From Clostridium minihomine (GTDB taxonomy: Bacteria > Bacillota > Clostridia > Oscillospirales > Acutalibacteraceae), in the NCBI RefSeq assembly GCF_900240385.1, contig NZ_OEQH01000001.1, positions 124,001 to 188,000 of the forward strand: DNA of 64,000 nt. The letters run 5' to 3'. A program made the translations under genes and the position numbers. The notes under the pieces were generated by a model. The model saw nothing but the letters and a program-made list of their open reading frames with translations, had not been told where the DNA came from and did not search any database. Below, piece by piece: positions 1 through 7,693 of the stretch. Within the stretch, counting starts at the first letter, position 1; each line of letters starts with the position of its first letter.

Positions 1-375
1 GATTTTATCTGCGAGAACTGTACGGAAGTTTGTCCAAACCGCGCGAATATTGCAATCCGCGTTCCGGGAGCACAAATGCACCAAATCATTCATGTGGATT
101 ATATGTGCAACGAATGCGGAAACTGTCGCAGCTTCTGTCCTTATGATTCCGCGCCCTATCAGGAAAAATTTACACTCTTTGCTGCCGCGCAGGATATGGA
201 GGATTCCAAAAATGATGGCTTTGCCTTTACGGATCAGCAGGGAAGCGTACAGGTTCGATTGGGCAGCGATTACTTATCTTATACGGTAGGCGGCAAACAC
301 GAAAAATTACCTCAAGAATTGGCCAATGTCATTGACACGGTATATCAGGATTACCCTTATTTGATTCTTTCTTAA
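1..375 (+). CDS. ygfK: YgfK-like iron-sulfur oxidoreductase, C-terminal end (partial)
   Basis: The frame is open from the first base and stops at 375, giving the last 124 residues of a larger protein. Two ferredoxin-type cysteine clusters are visible: CxxCxxxCP at about residues 4-12 and CxxCxxCxxxCP at about 36-46, enough for two [4Fe-4S] clusters. The tail matches the C-terminal end of YgfK, the large flavin/iron-sulfur protein annotated as a putative selenate reductase subunit and repeatedly found in purine and hydantoin degradation clusters. The hydantoinase 36 bases downstream fits that context. The N-terminal flavin domains lie outside the window, so the family call rests on the tail and the neighbour. 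Confidence 0.8.
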   Translation, partial: DFICENCTEVCPNRANIAIRVPGAQMHQIIHVDYMCNECGNCRSFCPYDSAPYQEKFTLFAAAQDMEDSKNDGFAFTDQQGSVQVRLGSDYLSYTVGGKHEKLPQELANVIDTVYQDYPYLILS

Positions 376-411
376 AAACAGATGCAAAGACAAACGTTGT
401 GGGAGGCGGCC

Positions 412-1785
412 ATGAACAAAAAACTCATTCAAAATGGACTCCTTATTTTCCCGCAGGGGAGCAAAAAAGCGGATCTGCTCATTGATGGGGAAAAAATTTC
501 TCAGATCGGAGAGAATTTGCCCACGGAAAACGCACAGATCATAGATGCTGCGGGCAAGCTGGTTTTTCCGGGATTTATCGATGCGCATACGCATTTTGAT
601 CTGGCGGTAGCCAATTGCGTGACGGCAGACGATTTCGCTTCTGGCACGGCTGCCGCCGTAGTCGGCGGAACCACGGCTATTGTGGATTACTGCACACAAT
701 ACCGGGGTGAAACTATGCGCCATGCGCTGCAAAACTGGAAACAAAAGGCGTCTGTCGGCTGCTCATGCGATTACGGATTTCATATGGCCATCACCGACTG
801 GACCCCCGAAATTCATGCAGAGTGCCATGACATCATGGACGAAGGCGTCACAACGTTTAAGCTATATCTGACCTATGATACCCAAGTAGATGACGAAACG
901 CTGTTCAAGATTTTACAACGCCTGAAAGAGGTAGGCGGTATTGCCGGGGTGCATTGTGAAAATTCCGGGATGATTGCTGCCCTGCAGCAGGAATATGCCG
1001 CAGATGAGCGGATTTCAAAGGTTAGCTCGCATTATCTTACACGCCCCCCGGCATCAGAGGCCGAGGCCATCGGCCGGCTTTTGCATTTTGCAGAGGTAAT
1101 CGATACCCCGGTAATCGACGTTCACCTGACCGGTGAGGAAGGGCTGAACGAAATCCGTGCGGCGCGCCGGCGGGGGCAGACGGTTTATGTGGAAACCTGC
1201 CCCCAATACCTGTGTATGGACGACAGCCTGTATGAACTGCCCGGGTTTGAGGGGGCAAAGTATATTATTGCGCCGCCCCTGAGAAAACCGAGAGACAATC
1301 AGGTGCTTTGGGAAGCACTGGCCGCCGGAGAAATTCAGACGGTCGCCACCGATCATTGCTCCTTTACGCTAGCCCAAAAAGAGCTTGGAAAGTCTGACTT
1401 CCGAAAAATTCCCGGCGGAATGCCTGGGGCGGAAACATGCGGGCGGCTAATTTTTTCGGAAGGTGTTTGCAAGGGTCGGCTCACCAAGGAAAAAATGTGC
1501 GAGGTGCTTTGTGAAAATCCCGCAAAACTGTATGGGATGTACCCGCAAAAGGGGGTTCTTGCCCAAGGCTCTGACGCGGATATTGTAATACTGGATCCCG
1601 GCTGTAAAGAGGTGATCGCCGCTTCCCGGCAAATGTCCCGCTGCGGCTATTCCCCGTTTGAAGGAAAAGAACTGACGGGGACTATTGATCAGGTTTATCT
1701 GCGGGGGGAGCTGGTTGCCCAGAACGGAAAGCTGATACAAAAAAATCGCGGCAGGTTCCTCCGCCGCGGCCGCTTTGCCCTGTGA
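412..1785 (+). CDS. hydA: Dihydropyrimidinase/D-hydantoinase family cyclic amidohydrolase
   Basis: This 457-residue protein is a full-length hydantoinase-type amidohydrolase, which opens cyclic imides such as hydantoins or dihydropyrimidines by hydrolysis. The expected binuclear metal ligands are visible: HxH at residues 59/61, the lysine to be carboxylated at about 150 (TFKLYLTYD), histidines at about 181 (HCEN) and 238 (VHLT), and the aspartate at about 314 (ATDHC). The start at 412 is chosen because GGGAGG lies at 401-406; an ATG at 382 has no such site. It follows ygfK by 36 bases, so the two are probably co-transcribed. The substrate is not settled: such genes beside ygfK are linked to anaerobic purine breakdown, but the family is broad. 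Confidence 0.88.
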   Translation: MNKKLIQNGLLIFPQGSKKADLLIDGEKISQIGENLPTENAQIIDAAGKLVFPGFIDAHTHFDLAVANCVTADDFASGTAAAVVGGTTAIVDYCTQYRGETMRHALQNWKQKASVGCSCDYGFHMAITDWTPEIHAECHDIMDEGVTTFKLYLTYDTQVDDETLFKILQRLKEVGGIAGVHCENSGMIAALQQEYAADERISKVSSHYLTRPPASEAEAIGRLLHFAEVIDTPVIDVHLTGEEGLNEIRAARRRGQTVYVETCPQYLCMDDSLYELPGFEGAKYIIAPPLRKPRDNQVLWEALAAGEIQTVATDHCSFTLAQKELGKSDFRKIPGGMPGAETCGRLIFSEGVCKGRLTKEKMCEVLCENPAKLYGMYPQKGVLAQGSDADIVILDPGCKEVIAASRQMSRCGYSPFEGKELTGTIDQVYLRGELVAQNGKLIQKNRGRFLRRGRFAL

Positions 1786-2670
1786 AAAAGGGTTTGTGTT
1801 TATAATGGAGTGTTATGCGCAGGAGGGTTCGTGCGGCCGCTCTTTTTCTGTGGGAAAATGATGCATTGCCGGCCAAAGAGAAGCAAAGCGTACCATCTGA
1901 ATGATAAGAAGGGTTTTATGTACGGAACAAATAAAAAAACCGATGGAAGAAGGCTTGTCCTTTCCATCGGTTTTTTATTTTGTTATGGCAAGAACACTGC
2001 GTTAAATGGATACAGTGGAAACAGATTTGGCTTGGAAAATAAAAAAGTAAAATCCGGCGGCAGCATTTCTGCCAAGCCCCATAAGAATGTTTTTTTCACA
2101 TAGGTGCAGATGAGAACCACACCGAAGAATAGACAAAAGCCTAATTGCAAGCAATCGGTAGAATCATTAGAGGAGCAAGGGATTCGGTTCCGCTGGAACT
2201 GTCAAAAAAATAATGGAAATTAATACAAATGAACTGTGTGGATCACACAACAAATAAAGCAAAAAATGAATAGATATATTGCGGGTAAGTTATTGACATT
2301 ATTTTCCATAAATGTTAGTGTTTATATAAATTAAACAAATTATTTTCTGTATTTTATTGATTTTATGGAATAAAAAACCTAAAATATTGGAAGAATTTCA
2401 GAAATTTATACGTTTGATACTTTCTGTCAATCAGGAAATGAAAATAGCAGATCTTATGAAAAGGTTGAAAAAACAAAAAGTGAAATAAAACTAGGGATAA
2501 GAGGAAGAAAGAGTAATTTTCAGAATAGCGGGGAATTGGGATTGTATGTGTCGGGCAAAGCCTTGCATAAATTATGTTACCAATTTACAGTGCAGCCGGA
2601 ATCAATGAACCCGATTGGGAGAAAGGAAGTGGAGCTTGATTTTGGGCTCTATCTTATAAGGTGATTTGTT
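1786..2670. other. Intergenic region upstream of lanB, no convincing gene
   Basis: Apart from the terminator at 1934-1978 this 885-base stretch holds no gene I can support. A perfect -35 hexamer TTGACA at 2293-2298 has only a poor -10 at normal spacing, so any promoter there would be weak or activator-dependent. Two overlapping frames without good starts look partly protein-like. One ends at 2488 with a basic, helical tail rich in lysine. The other ends at 2664, six bases before the lanB start, and has no ATG until its last 19 codons. They may be remnants of a decayed regulator or other gene, or chance open frames in AT-rich DNA. Confidence 0.5.
1934..1978 (+). terminator. Intrinsic terminator after the hydantoinase gene
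   Basis: AAAACCGATGGA pairs with TCCATCGGTTTT around a 15-base loop, and a T-rich tail follows. It closes the ygfK/hydA transcript. Confidence 0.85.
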
Positions 2671-5600
2671 GTGAAATATGATTGTCATACTGTTTTCATG
2701 ATAAGGGTTCCGTCTATGCCTTCTTTTCATGTGTGCCGTTATCTTCAATCCAAAAAATCTGCAAAAGAATATATCCAGGAGAATGGAATAGAAGATGCTT
2801 TTTTGGAATCATTACTGATCTCGAGTCAATCTTTATACCATTCGTATTTAGAGGACACAGAGGCTCATATCAAAAAAAATAAAAAAATAAAAATGTTAAA
2901 TAAATCGCTTACTCGATATTTAATTCGTGCTTCAAGCCGACCAACTCCCTTTGGAACCTGGGCCCGTGTTGGCTTAGGTTCGTGGGGAAAAGAAGATTCT
3001 GTTGTGATTGATTCAAAAAAGTTTCGAAAGAAGGCAACAGTAGATGAACTTTGGATGTCTTATATCATTTCTCAGTTAGAGAAAGATTTGGATCTATTAC
3101 AACATCTTGATCTAAAAATGAATCCGATCCTGTATCCTCAGGGTGACAGAATTAAAAATCCTTTTTGCTCAAATCATGGTTTGCTTGGGACAAAAGATCG
3201 GAAAGAGGTTCTGTTGCAAAGCCATATTAGAAAAACCGGATTAATTGATTTTCTTGCGAAAGAAGCGAAAGATTTTATTCCATGCCATTCCTTGATGGAG
3301 CGCATCGCTAATGAATACGTTGGAATTCCAACTGAATTAGTGAACCATACATTATTACAGCTAATAGAAAACGAGATATTAATTACAAACCTGCATTTAC
3401 CATCTTTCTGTAACGACCCCTTGCAGCATGTGCTTGCAGTGTTGGAACAAACCAATTGTAAGGTTGATCTATTAAAAGATTTAAGTGAACTGCAAGATAT
3501 GATTAAGAGATATGAAAATAGTTCGCCTAATGTCGAATTGCTTCAATCCATTTATCAAAGAATGTCTGCTTTCTATCAGGCAGATAACTACTTAAAAGTC
3601 GATGCCGGTTTACAATTTCAGCAAAATATTTTATCGGAAGATATCAAAGAAATTCTAGAAAACTTCGTAGAAAAATTTGCAAAATTAGCAGTCAATCAAA
3701 CAAAAACAAAAAATCTAAATCAGTTTAAAAACAAATTTTATGAAAAATACGGCCCAAATGTTGATGTGCCCATCTATGAAGTAATCGATGAAAAATCTTT
3801 TCATGGATTAAATTACTTTTCGTTTGAATCTGAATTCAAAGACAGCGATCGGGAATTGGCGATTAAATCGGTTTTGGATCAAAAAATCTTGGACGCATAC
3901 CTGAGTAAGAGTGAAGAAATTCACTTAAGCTTATCTGATTTTGATCGGCTTCATTTGGATGAGGAAGAGCTTATCTATGGAAGTTCTTTTGATTTAAATA
4001 CATTTATCTTTAAAAATGATCAAAATGAATACCGACTTGCAATAGGCCCGAATGTAGGCTCTACCAGTGCCGGAAAAATGTTTCAAAGGTTTTCAGAGGT
4101 ATACGATCCATCTTCTTATCATGCTTACAATCAGATATATGGAAAAATGATTGAGAAAACAAAAAATAATTATTGTATTGCCGAAATTAGAGAAGCGCCA
4201 ACATCAGGAAGAATTGCCAATATTATCAGTACTCATAAAACGTATGCTCATTATATCGCTATGGGAAATACCGAACAAAATTTAGAGGGTGAAATTTTAC
4301 TTCGTGATTTGGCGATTGGGATACAGGATAATAAGCAGTTATATATCAAATCCTTAAAAACAGATCAAATGGTAAAAGTGACCACCAACCATATGTTAAA
4401 TGTGGATTTAGGCAGCAAAATACAAAAGCTATTAATCACCATTTCGGAAGAGTATGAATCCTTTCCGCTTTCCAGAATATTTTCTTTATATCAGAATTCA
4501 TACCCTTATATTCCAAGGATCGTATTTGAAAAAGTCATTCTTTATCCGAAAATGTGGTTCTTATTCCCTGATTTTTTTCATTTAGAGACGCTGCAAACCT
4601 TTGAAAAAGATTTTATGCTATTTAAAGAGCGTTATCAGCTGGATGAAATGTTATATCTTGCAGAAGGGGACAACCGTTTGGTCATTGATATCACACAAAA
4701 GGAGTATCAAGAGTACCTATATGAGATTCTGAAAAAGAAACAAATCGTTAATCTGCGAGAAATGGAAGATAAAACATTTCAGCAATCCATTGTGCGAGAT
4801 GAAAATCAGAATCATTATCTTGCGGAGTATGTATTTTCCTTTGTGGCAAGGGAGAATCCAAAAGCAAACAGGTCAACGAGAAAAAGTTGTTTGCTGCAAA
4901 ATACGAACCATCGGTATCTTCTGGCAGAGAATGGATGGATTTATTTTAAACTATATGGAGTCGATAATCGCGAAACAGAATTTTTAACCAAGCTGTTAAA
5001 GCCCTCATTGAATCAGCTTTTACCAGAAAGATTCTTTTTTATCCGTTATCGGGACGATCAAAACCACTTGCGAATTCGATTGCAGTACCGCACATCAGAA
5101 GAGGCAATTCACAGTTTATATGAATTAACTTCTTTCCTCTGTCAATGGAGGGAAAAAGGTGTTGTGGGTAACGCTGTTTTTGATACTTATGAGCTGGAAG
5201 TAAATCGTTATGGCGGAACAGGATGCATAGAGGAACTGCATGAAGTTTTTTATCAAGATAGTCTTTGGGTCATCGCGATGCTCGAACAGTTTAAAGTCAA
5301 CGATGAAGACGAAAAAGAAATGGTTTACTTTGTCGGCATGATTTCAGCGTTTTTGTGCCTTACCGATTCAGTGGAAGAATTATTTGAAACATTGAATGAA
5401 GAAGGGCTGAAAAATTCCAATAAACCGGAATTTAAGAAAGAGAGATTAAAATATTTAAGGTGGTTTGAACTCATTCAAAAAGATCATCTGGAACAAATAG
5501 ACGAACGGTTTCTTCCGTTAAGAAATTCCTATTTAAAACGGCAAAATGCTTTTCGAAGCTTTCGTGACAAAATAAAAAGTCAAACACAGCTGACAAACAC

Positions 5601-5745
5601 AAAAAAAGAGATTCAATTTTCATTAGTGCACATGTTTTGCAACCGCATGACAGGGGTAATTGAATATGAAAGCCGTTGTTTGTCCCTAATTCGACATACC
5701 GTTTTTCATTCCTTAGAAAGGATGAAACATTTATCTGGCCAATAA
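2671..5745 (+). CDS. lanB: Class I lanthipeptide dehydratase LanB
   Basis: This 1024-residue protein has the size and layout of a full-length LanB. These enzymes activate Ser and Thr of a precursor peptide with glutamate from glutamyl-tRNA and then eliminate it to give dehydroalanine and dehydrobutyrine. The N-terminal glutamylation part carries the family signature SSRPTPFG at about residue 88. The C-terminal elimination domain (SpaB_C type, about residues 735-1010) shows the FFFIRYRD, HLRIRL and NRYGG motifs. The start is GTG at 2671, six bases after AAGGTGAT. It is the first gene of the operon, directly before the precursor. Composition is clearly AT-richer than the hydantoinase gene, which suggests acquisition by transfer. 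Confidence 0.95.
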   Translation: MKYDCHTVFMIRVPSMPSFHVCRYLQSKKSAKEYIQENGIEDAFLESLLISSQSLYHSYLEDTEAHIKKNKKIKMLNKSLTRYLIRASSRPTPFGTWARVGLGSWGKEDSVVIDSKKFRKKATVDELWMSYIISQLEKDLDLLQHLDLKMNPILYPQGDRIKNPFCSNHGLLGTKDRKEVLLQSHIRKTGLIDFLAKEAKDFIPCHSLMERIANEYVGIPTELVNHTLLQLIENEILITNLHLPSFCNDPLQHVLAVLEQTNCKVDLLKDLSELQDMIKRYENSSPNVELLQSIYQRMSAFYQADNYLKVDAGLQFQQNILSEDIKEILENFVEKFAKLAVNQTKTKNLNQFKNKFYEKYGPNVDVPIYEVIDEKSFHGLNYFSFESEFKDSDRELAIKSVLDQKILDAYLSKSEEIHLSLSDFDRLHLDEEELIYGSSFDLNTFIFKNDQNEYRLAIGPNVGSTSAGKMFQRFSEVYDPSSYHAYNQIYGKMIEKTKNNYCIAEIREAPTSGRIANIISTHKTYAHYIAMGNTEQNLEGEILLRDLAIGIQDNKQLYIKSLKTDQMVKVTTNHMLNVDLGSKIQKLLITISEEYESFPLSRIFSLYQNSYPYIPRIVFEKVILYPKMWFLFPDFFHLETLQTFEKDFMLFKERYQLDEMLYLAEGDNRLVIDITQKEYQEYLYEILKKKQIVNLREMEDKTFQQSIVRDENQNHYLAEYVFSFVARENPKANRSTRKSCLLQNTNHRYLLAENGWIYFKLYGVDNRETEFLTKLLKPSLNQLLPERFFFIRYRDDQNHLRIRLQYRTSEEAIHSLYELTSFLCQWREKGVVGNAVFDTYELEVNRYGGTGCIEELHEVFYQDSLWVIAMLEQFKVNDEDEKEMVYFVGMISAFLCLTDSVEELFETLNEEGLKNSNKPEFKKERLKYLRWFELIQKDHLEQIDERFLPLRNSYLKRQNAFRSFRDKIKSQTQLTNTKKEIQFSLVHMFCNRMTGVIEYESRCLSLIRHTVFHSLERMKHLSGQ

Positions 5746-5760
5746 GGCACCCTTATTTTT
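5741..5760 (+). terminator. Weak hairpin with T tail at the end of lanB
   Basis: AATAAGG and CCTTATT form a seven-base-pair stem with a three-base loop and are followed by TTT. It overlaps the lanB stop codon. It is too weak to be a certain terminator, but could reduce read-through and separate lanB from lanA expression levels. Confidence 0.35.
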
Positions 5761-5764
5761 GCTA

Positions 5765-5783
5765 ATTACAAAAGCCTAGATGT
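5765..5783 (+). repeat. Left arm of a 19-base inverted repeat around lanA
   Basis: This arm pairs with 6025-6043 on the other side of lanA: 14 bases (5765-5778, ATTACAAAAGCCTA) match perfectly, then one G-T pair, then four more matched bases. The arm ends just upstream of the lanA ribosome binding site. It could be one end of a mobile cassette or one side of a long-range RNA stem. Confidence 0.8.
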
Positions 5784-5803
5784 ATCATAGGAGGAAAAAT
5801 ATC

Positions 5804-5989
5804 ATGGGAAAATTTGATGATTTTGATTTGGATTTTACAAAGGTATCAGCAGCAGCCGAAAACTCATCTGAACGGGCTGGCATTGCCGTTCCGAAACTTG
5901 CTATCAATTGGAGTAAAATCAGCTGCGCTTGCTCCCCCAGCGATATGACTGTTTGCCGCGCAGGCGCTCCCGGCCAGTTAAGGTGCTAA
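5804..5989 (+). CDS. lanA: Class I lanthipeptide precursor peptide LanA
   Basis: The 61-residue product has the features of a class I lanthipeptide precursor. An FDLD box at residues 7-10 corresponds to the F-N/D-L-D leader motif recognised by LanB and LanC in nisin-type systems. The C-terminal core holds four Cys (41, 43, 51, 61) and Ser/Thr at 37, 40, 44, 46 and 49, all absent or different in the leader. An ER|AG site at 24-25 is one possible leader cleavage point. AGGAGG lies at 5789-5794, ten bases before the ATG. The core does not match nisin, epidermin, subtilin, Pep5 or planosporicin patterns that I know; it lacks their CTPGC-type ring and ends in Cys. Ring pattern and activity cannot be read from sequence alone. 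Confidence 0.9.
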   Translation: MGKFDDFDLDFTKVSAAAENSSERAGIAVPKLAINWSKISCACSPSDMTVCRAGAPGQLRC

Positions 5990-6024
5990 TTTTACAGTAA
6001 AAATGCTAACACATAAACATTAAA

Positions 6025-6043
6025 ACATTTAGGCTTTTGTAAT
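6025..6043 (-). repeat. Right arm of the inverted repeat around lanA
   Basis: Reverse complement of the arm at 5765-5783, with 18 of 19 positions in Watson-Crick register and one G-T. It lies 35 bases after the lanA stop codon. No transposase gene or GC-rich terminator stem accompanies it. Confidence 0.8.
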
Positions 6044-6119
6044 GTTATATTTTAAAAAAATTAATGAGTTTAAAGAAATTATCTGAGGACATCACAACAG
6101 ACCAGAGGAGAGAATAAGT

Positions 6120-6263
6120 ATGGAACAAAAACAAGAAAATCAGTTTTTTGCTTATTCCGGTGCAGCCTTGTTAGCTCTATTCATACTAACGCTTTTTAGC
6201 TCTTATGTAGAAGTAGGAAGCAATTGTCCATTCCTTAATACCGTGGGGATATTCAAGCCCTAA
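6120..6263 (+). CDS. Small membrane protein in the lanthipeptide operon, possible immunity peptide
   Basis: A 47-residue frame begins with ATG at 6120 behind AGGAGAG (6105-6111). It has a charged N-terminus, one hydrophobic segment at about residues 9-30 and a short polar tail. I do not recognise the family. Its place between lanA and lanC, and the lack of LanI or LanFEG genes nearby, make a self-protection role plausible, but this is inference. The frame may be truncated: see the open frame at 6217-6384, which continues to just before lanC in the +1 register. Confidence 0.55.
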   Translation: MEQKQENQFFAYSGAALLALFILTLFSSYVEVGSNCPFLNTVGIFKP

Positions 6264-6384
6264 TGTCTATGTGAGAAATCAGGAAGAGGAATTGTGGTTT
6301 TTTGAAAAACAATACTGGAATCAAACAGCAATCAAACAGTGTAAATCTTTTCAAGAATTCGCAATGCTGAAAAGAGAGAAGTGA
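6217..6384 (+). pseudogene. Open frame that may be the shifted C-terminal part of the small membrane protein
   Basis: This frame runs 55 codons to a TGA at 6382-6384, eleven bases before the lanC start. It has no ATG until nine codons from its end. Its content (a stretch with VYVRNQEEELWFFEKQYW and further charged residues) looks like protein. It overlaps the end of the 6120-6263 frame in the +1 register, so a single base change in 6217-6263 would join the two into one protein of about 87 residues. It may be a frameshifted gene, a programmed frameshift, or a sequence error. Confidence 0.4.
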
Positions 6385-6394
6385 GGGATTTCAA

Positions 6395-7693
6395 TTGTTA
6401 AAAAGTCTTGATTCAAAAATCGTTTCAGAACATTCTTTAAATGAGATCGATATCTTTCTAAATCAGTATTATTCCGATGTTTTTAAATTATATAAAGAGC
6501 AGAGAATCAGTCCGGATCAATATGCGGATCTATTGCTGACGATTGCTTGCGGGCTGGACTTTTTTGAAGATAAGGAAATCGGGATAGAAATGGGGTATCA
6601 TTTGTGTTTGGGCATAAAACAAGAAGTAGAACGGTTTCCGCCTGAAACAGAAGAATTAGGGATGATAGCCGGTTTCGGAAATATCTGTTTTTCGGTACAT
6701 AAATTTGTGGAAAGTGCGGGGATATTACATAGCTTTTCAAACTCCTTAAACAAATTATTATTAATACAGGCAGACAAGTTTCTGAAACAAACTCCAGACC
6801 GGTTTGGGACGAATATGAATCACTATGACATGGTATTTGGAATGGCTGGTATACTGAATTATCTTTTGGAGTTTGAATGGGACATGGAACAGAAAAAAAC
6901 GATCGAAAAGATCATTATCTATTTAGTGGACTTATCTCAGGACTACAATTATCAAGGGGAAAAGTTAATTCGATATCATATTCCCGTGGGCGAGCAAAAA
7001 AGGGAAGATGAAAAGCGTGACTTCCCAAATGGACATATCAATTTTGGGGCTGCACATGGAATGGCGGGCCCTCTTTTAGCTTTGTCCAAAGCATATTATT
7101 CTGGATATGAGGTTGACGGGCTAAAATCAGCGATTCAAAAACTGTTCCATCTGTATGATTCGTTCCAAGTGTTTTCAGATCATACAATACGATGGCCCAC
7201 CCAATTATCGGTGGAAGATTACTTAAACCAAAAATACAATGATATTTATCGCCCTAATTTTGCAGGGTGGTGTTATGGAAATTTGGGAACGGCTTCTGTG
7301 CTTTATACTGCATCAAAATACAATGAAGATCTGGAAAAAATAAATTTCTATCAACGACAATTGTGTAAAATCATTAATCGAGAAGTTCAGGAGTATCAGT
7401 TATATAAAATTGGGATTTGTCATGGCTATGCGGGGATGCTGTTTATTCGTATGGCGTTCTTTGCTGAAACCAATGAACCGGATTTTATAAATACCTTGCA
7501 GATGCAAATTGACTGGATGCTGGACCAGATAAAACAATATAAATCGGATGATGGCGTTTATGATTTTGGTGCGATGAAGGAATTGTTTGAAGGGGAAGCT
7601 TTGTTTTTAACTGATTTATCAGGAGTGGTTCTTGCATTTCTGGCCGTATTCGGAAAAACAGATAGCTTGAAATTAGTATTGGGATTAAAATAG
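6395..7693 (+). CDS. lanC: Lanthipeptide cyclase LanC
   Basis: This 432-residue protein is a LanC-type zinc cyclase, which joins Cys thiols to dehydrated residues to form lanthionine rings. The zinc ligands are visible: Cys at about 293 in GWCYG and the Cys-His pair at about 342-343 in ICHGYAG. The repeated glycine-rich HGMAG-like motifs of the alpha/alpha barrel occur at about residues 150, 217 and 343. The start is a TTG at 6395 with GAGGGA seven bases upstream; no ATG fits better. The stop codon is directly followed by the lanT ATG, so the two are translated from one message. Confidence 0.93.
   Translation: MLKSLDSKIVSEHSLNEIDIFLNQYYSDVFKLYKEQRISPDQYADLLLTIACGLDFFEDKEIGIEMGYHLCLGIKQEVERFPPETEELGMIAGFGNICFSVHKFVESAGILHSFSNSLNKLLLIQADKFLKQTPDRFGTNMNHYDMVFGMAGILNYLLEFEWDMEQKKTIEKIIIYLVDLSQDYNYQGEKLIRYHIPVGEQKREDEKRDFPNGHINFGAAHGMAGPLLALSKAYYSGYEVDGLKSAIQKLFHLYDSFQVFSDHTIRWPTQLSVEDYLNQKYNDIYRPNFAGWCYGNLGTASVLYTASKYNEDLEKINFYQRQLCKIINREVQEYQLYKIGICHGYAGMLFIRMAFFAETNEPDFINTLQMQIDWMLDQIKQYKSDDGVYDFGAMKELFEGEALFLTDLSGVVLAFLAVFGKTDSLKLVLGLK

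Noticed and set aside
1810-2103. 97-codon frame after the hydantoinase gene
   Set aside because: It runs through the intrinsic terminator at 1934-1978 and has no protein-like content.
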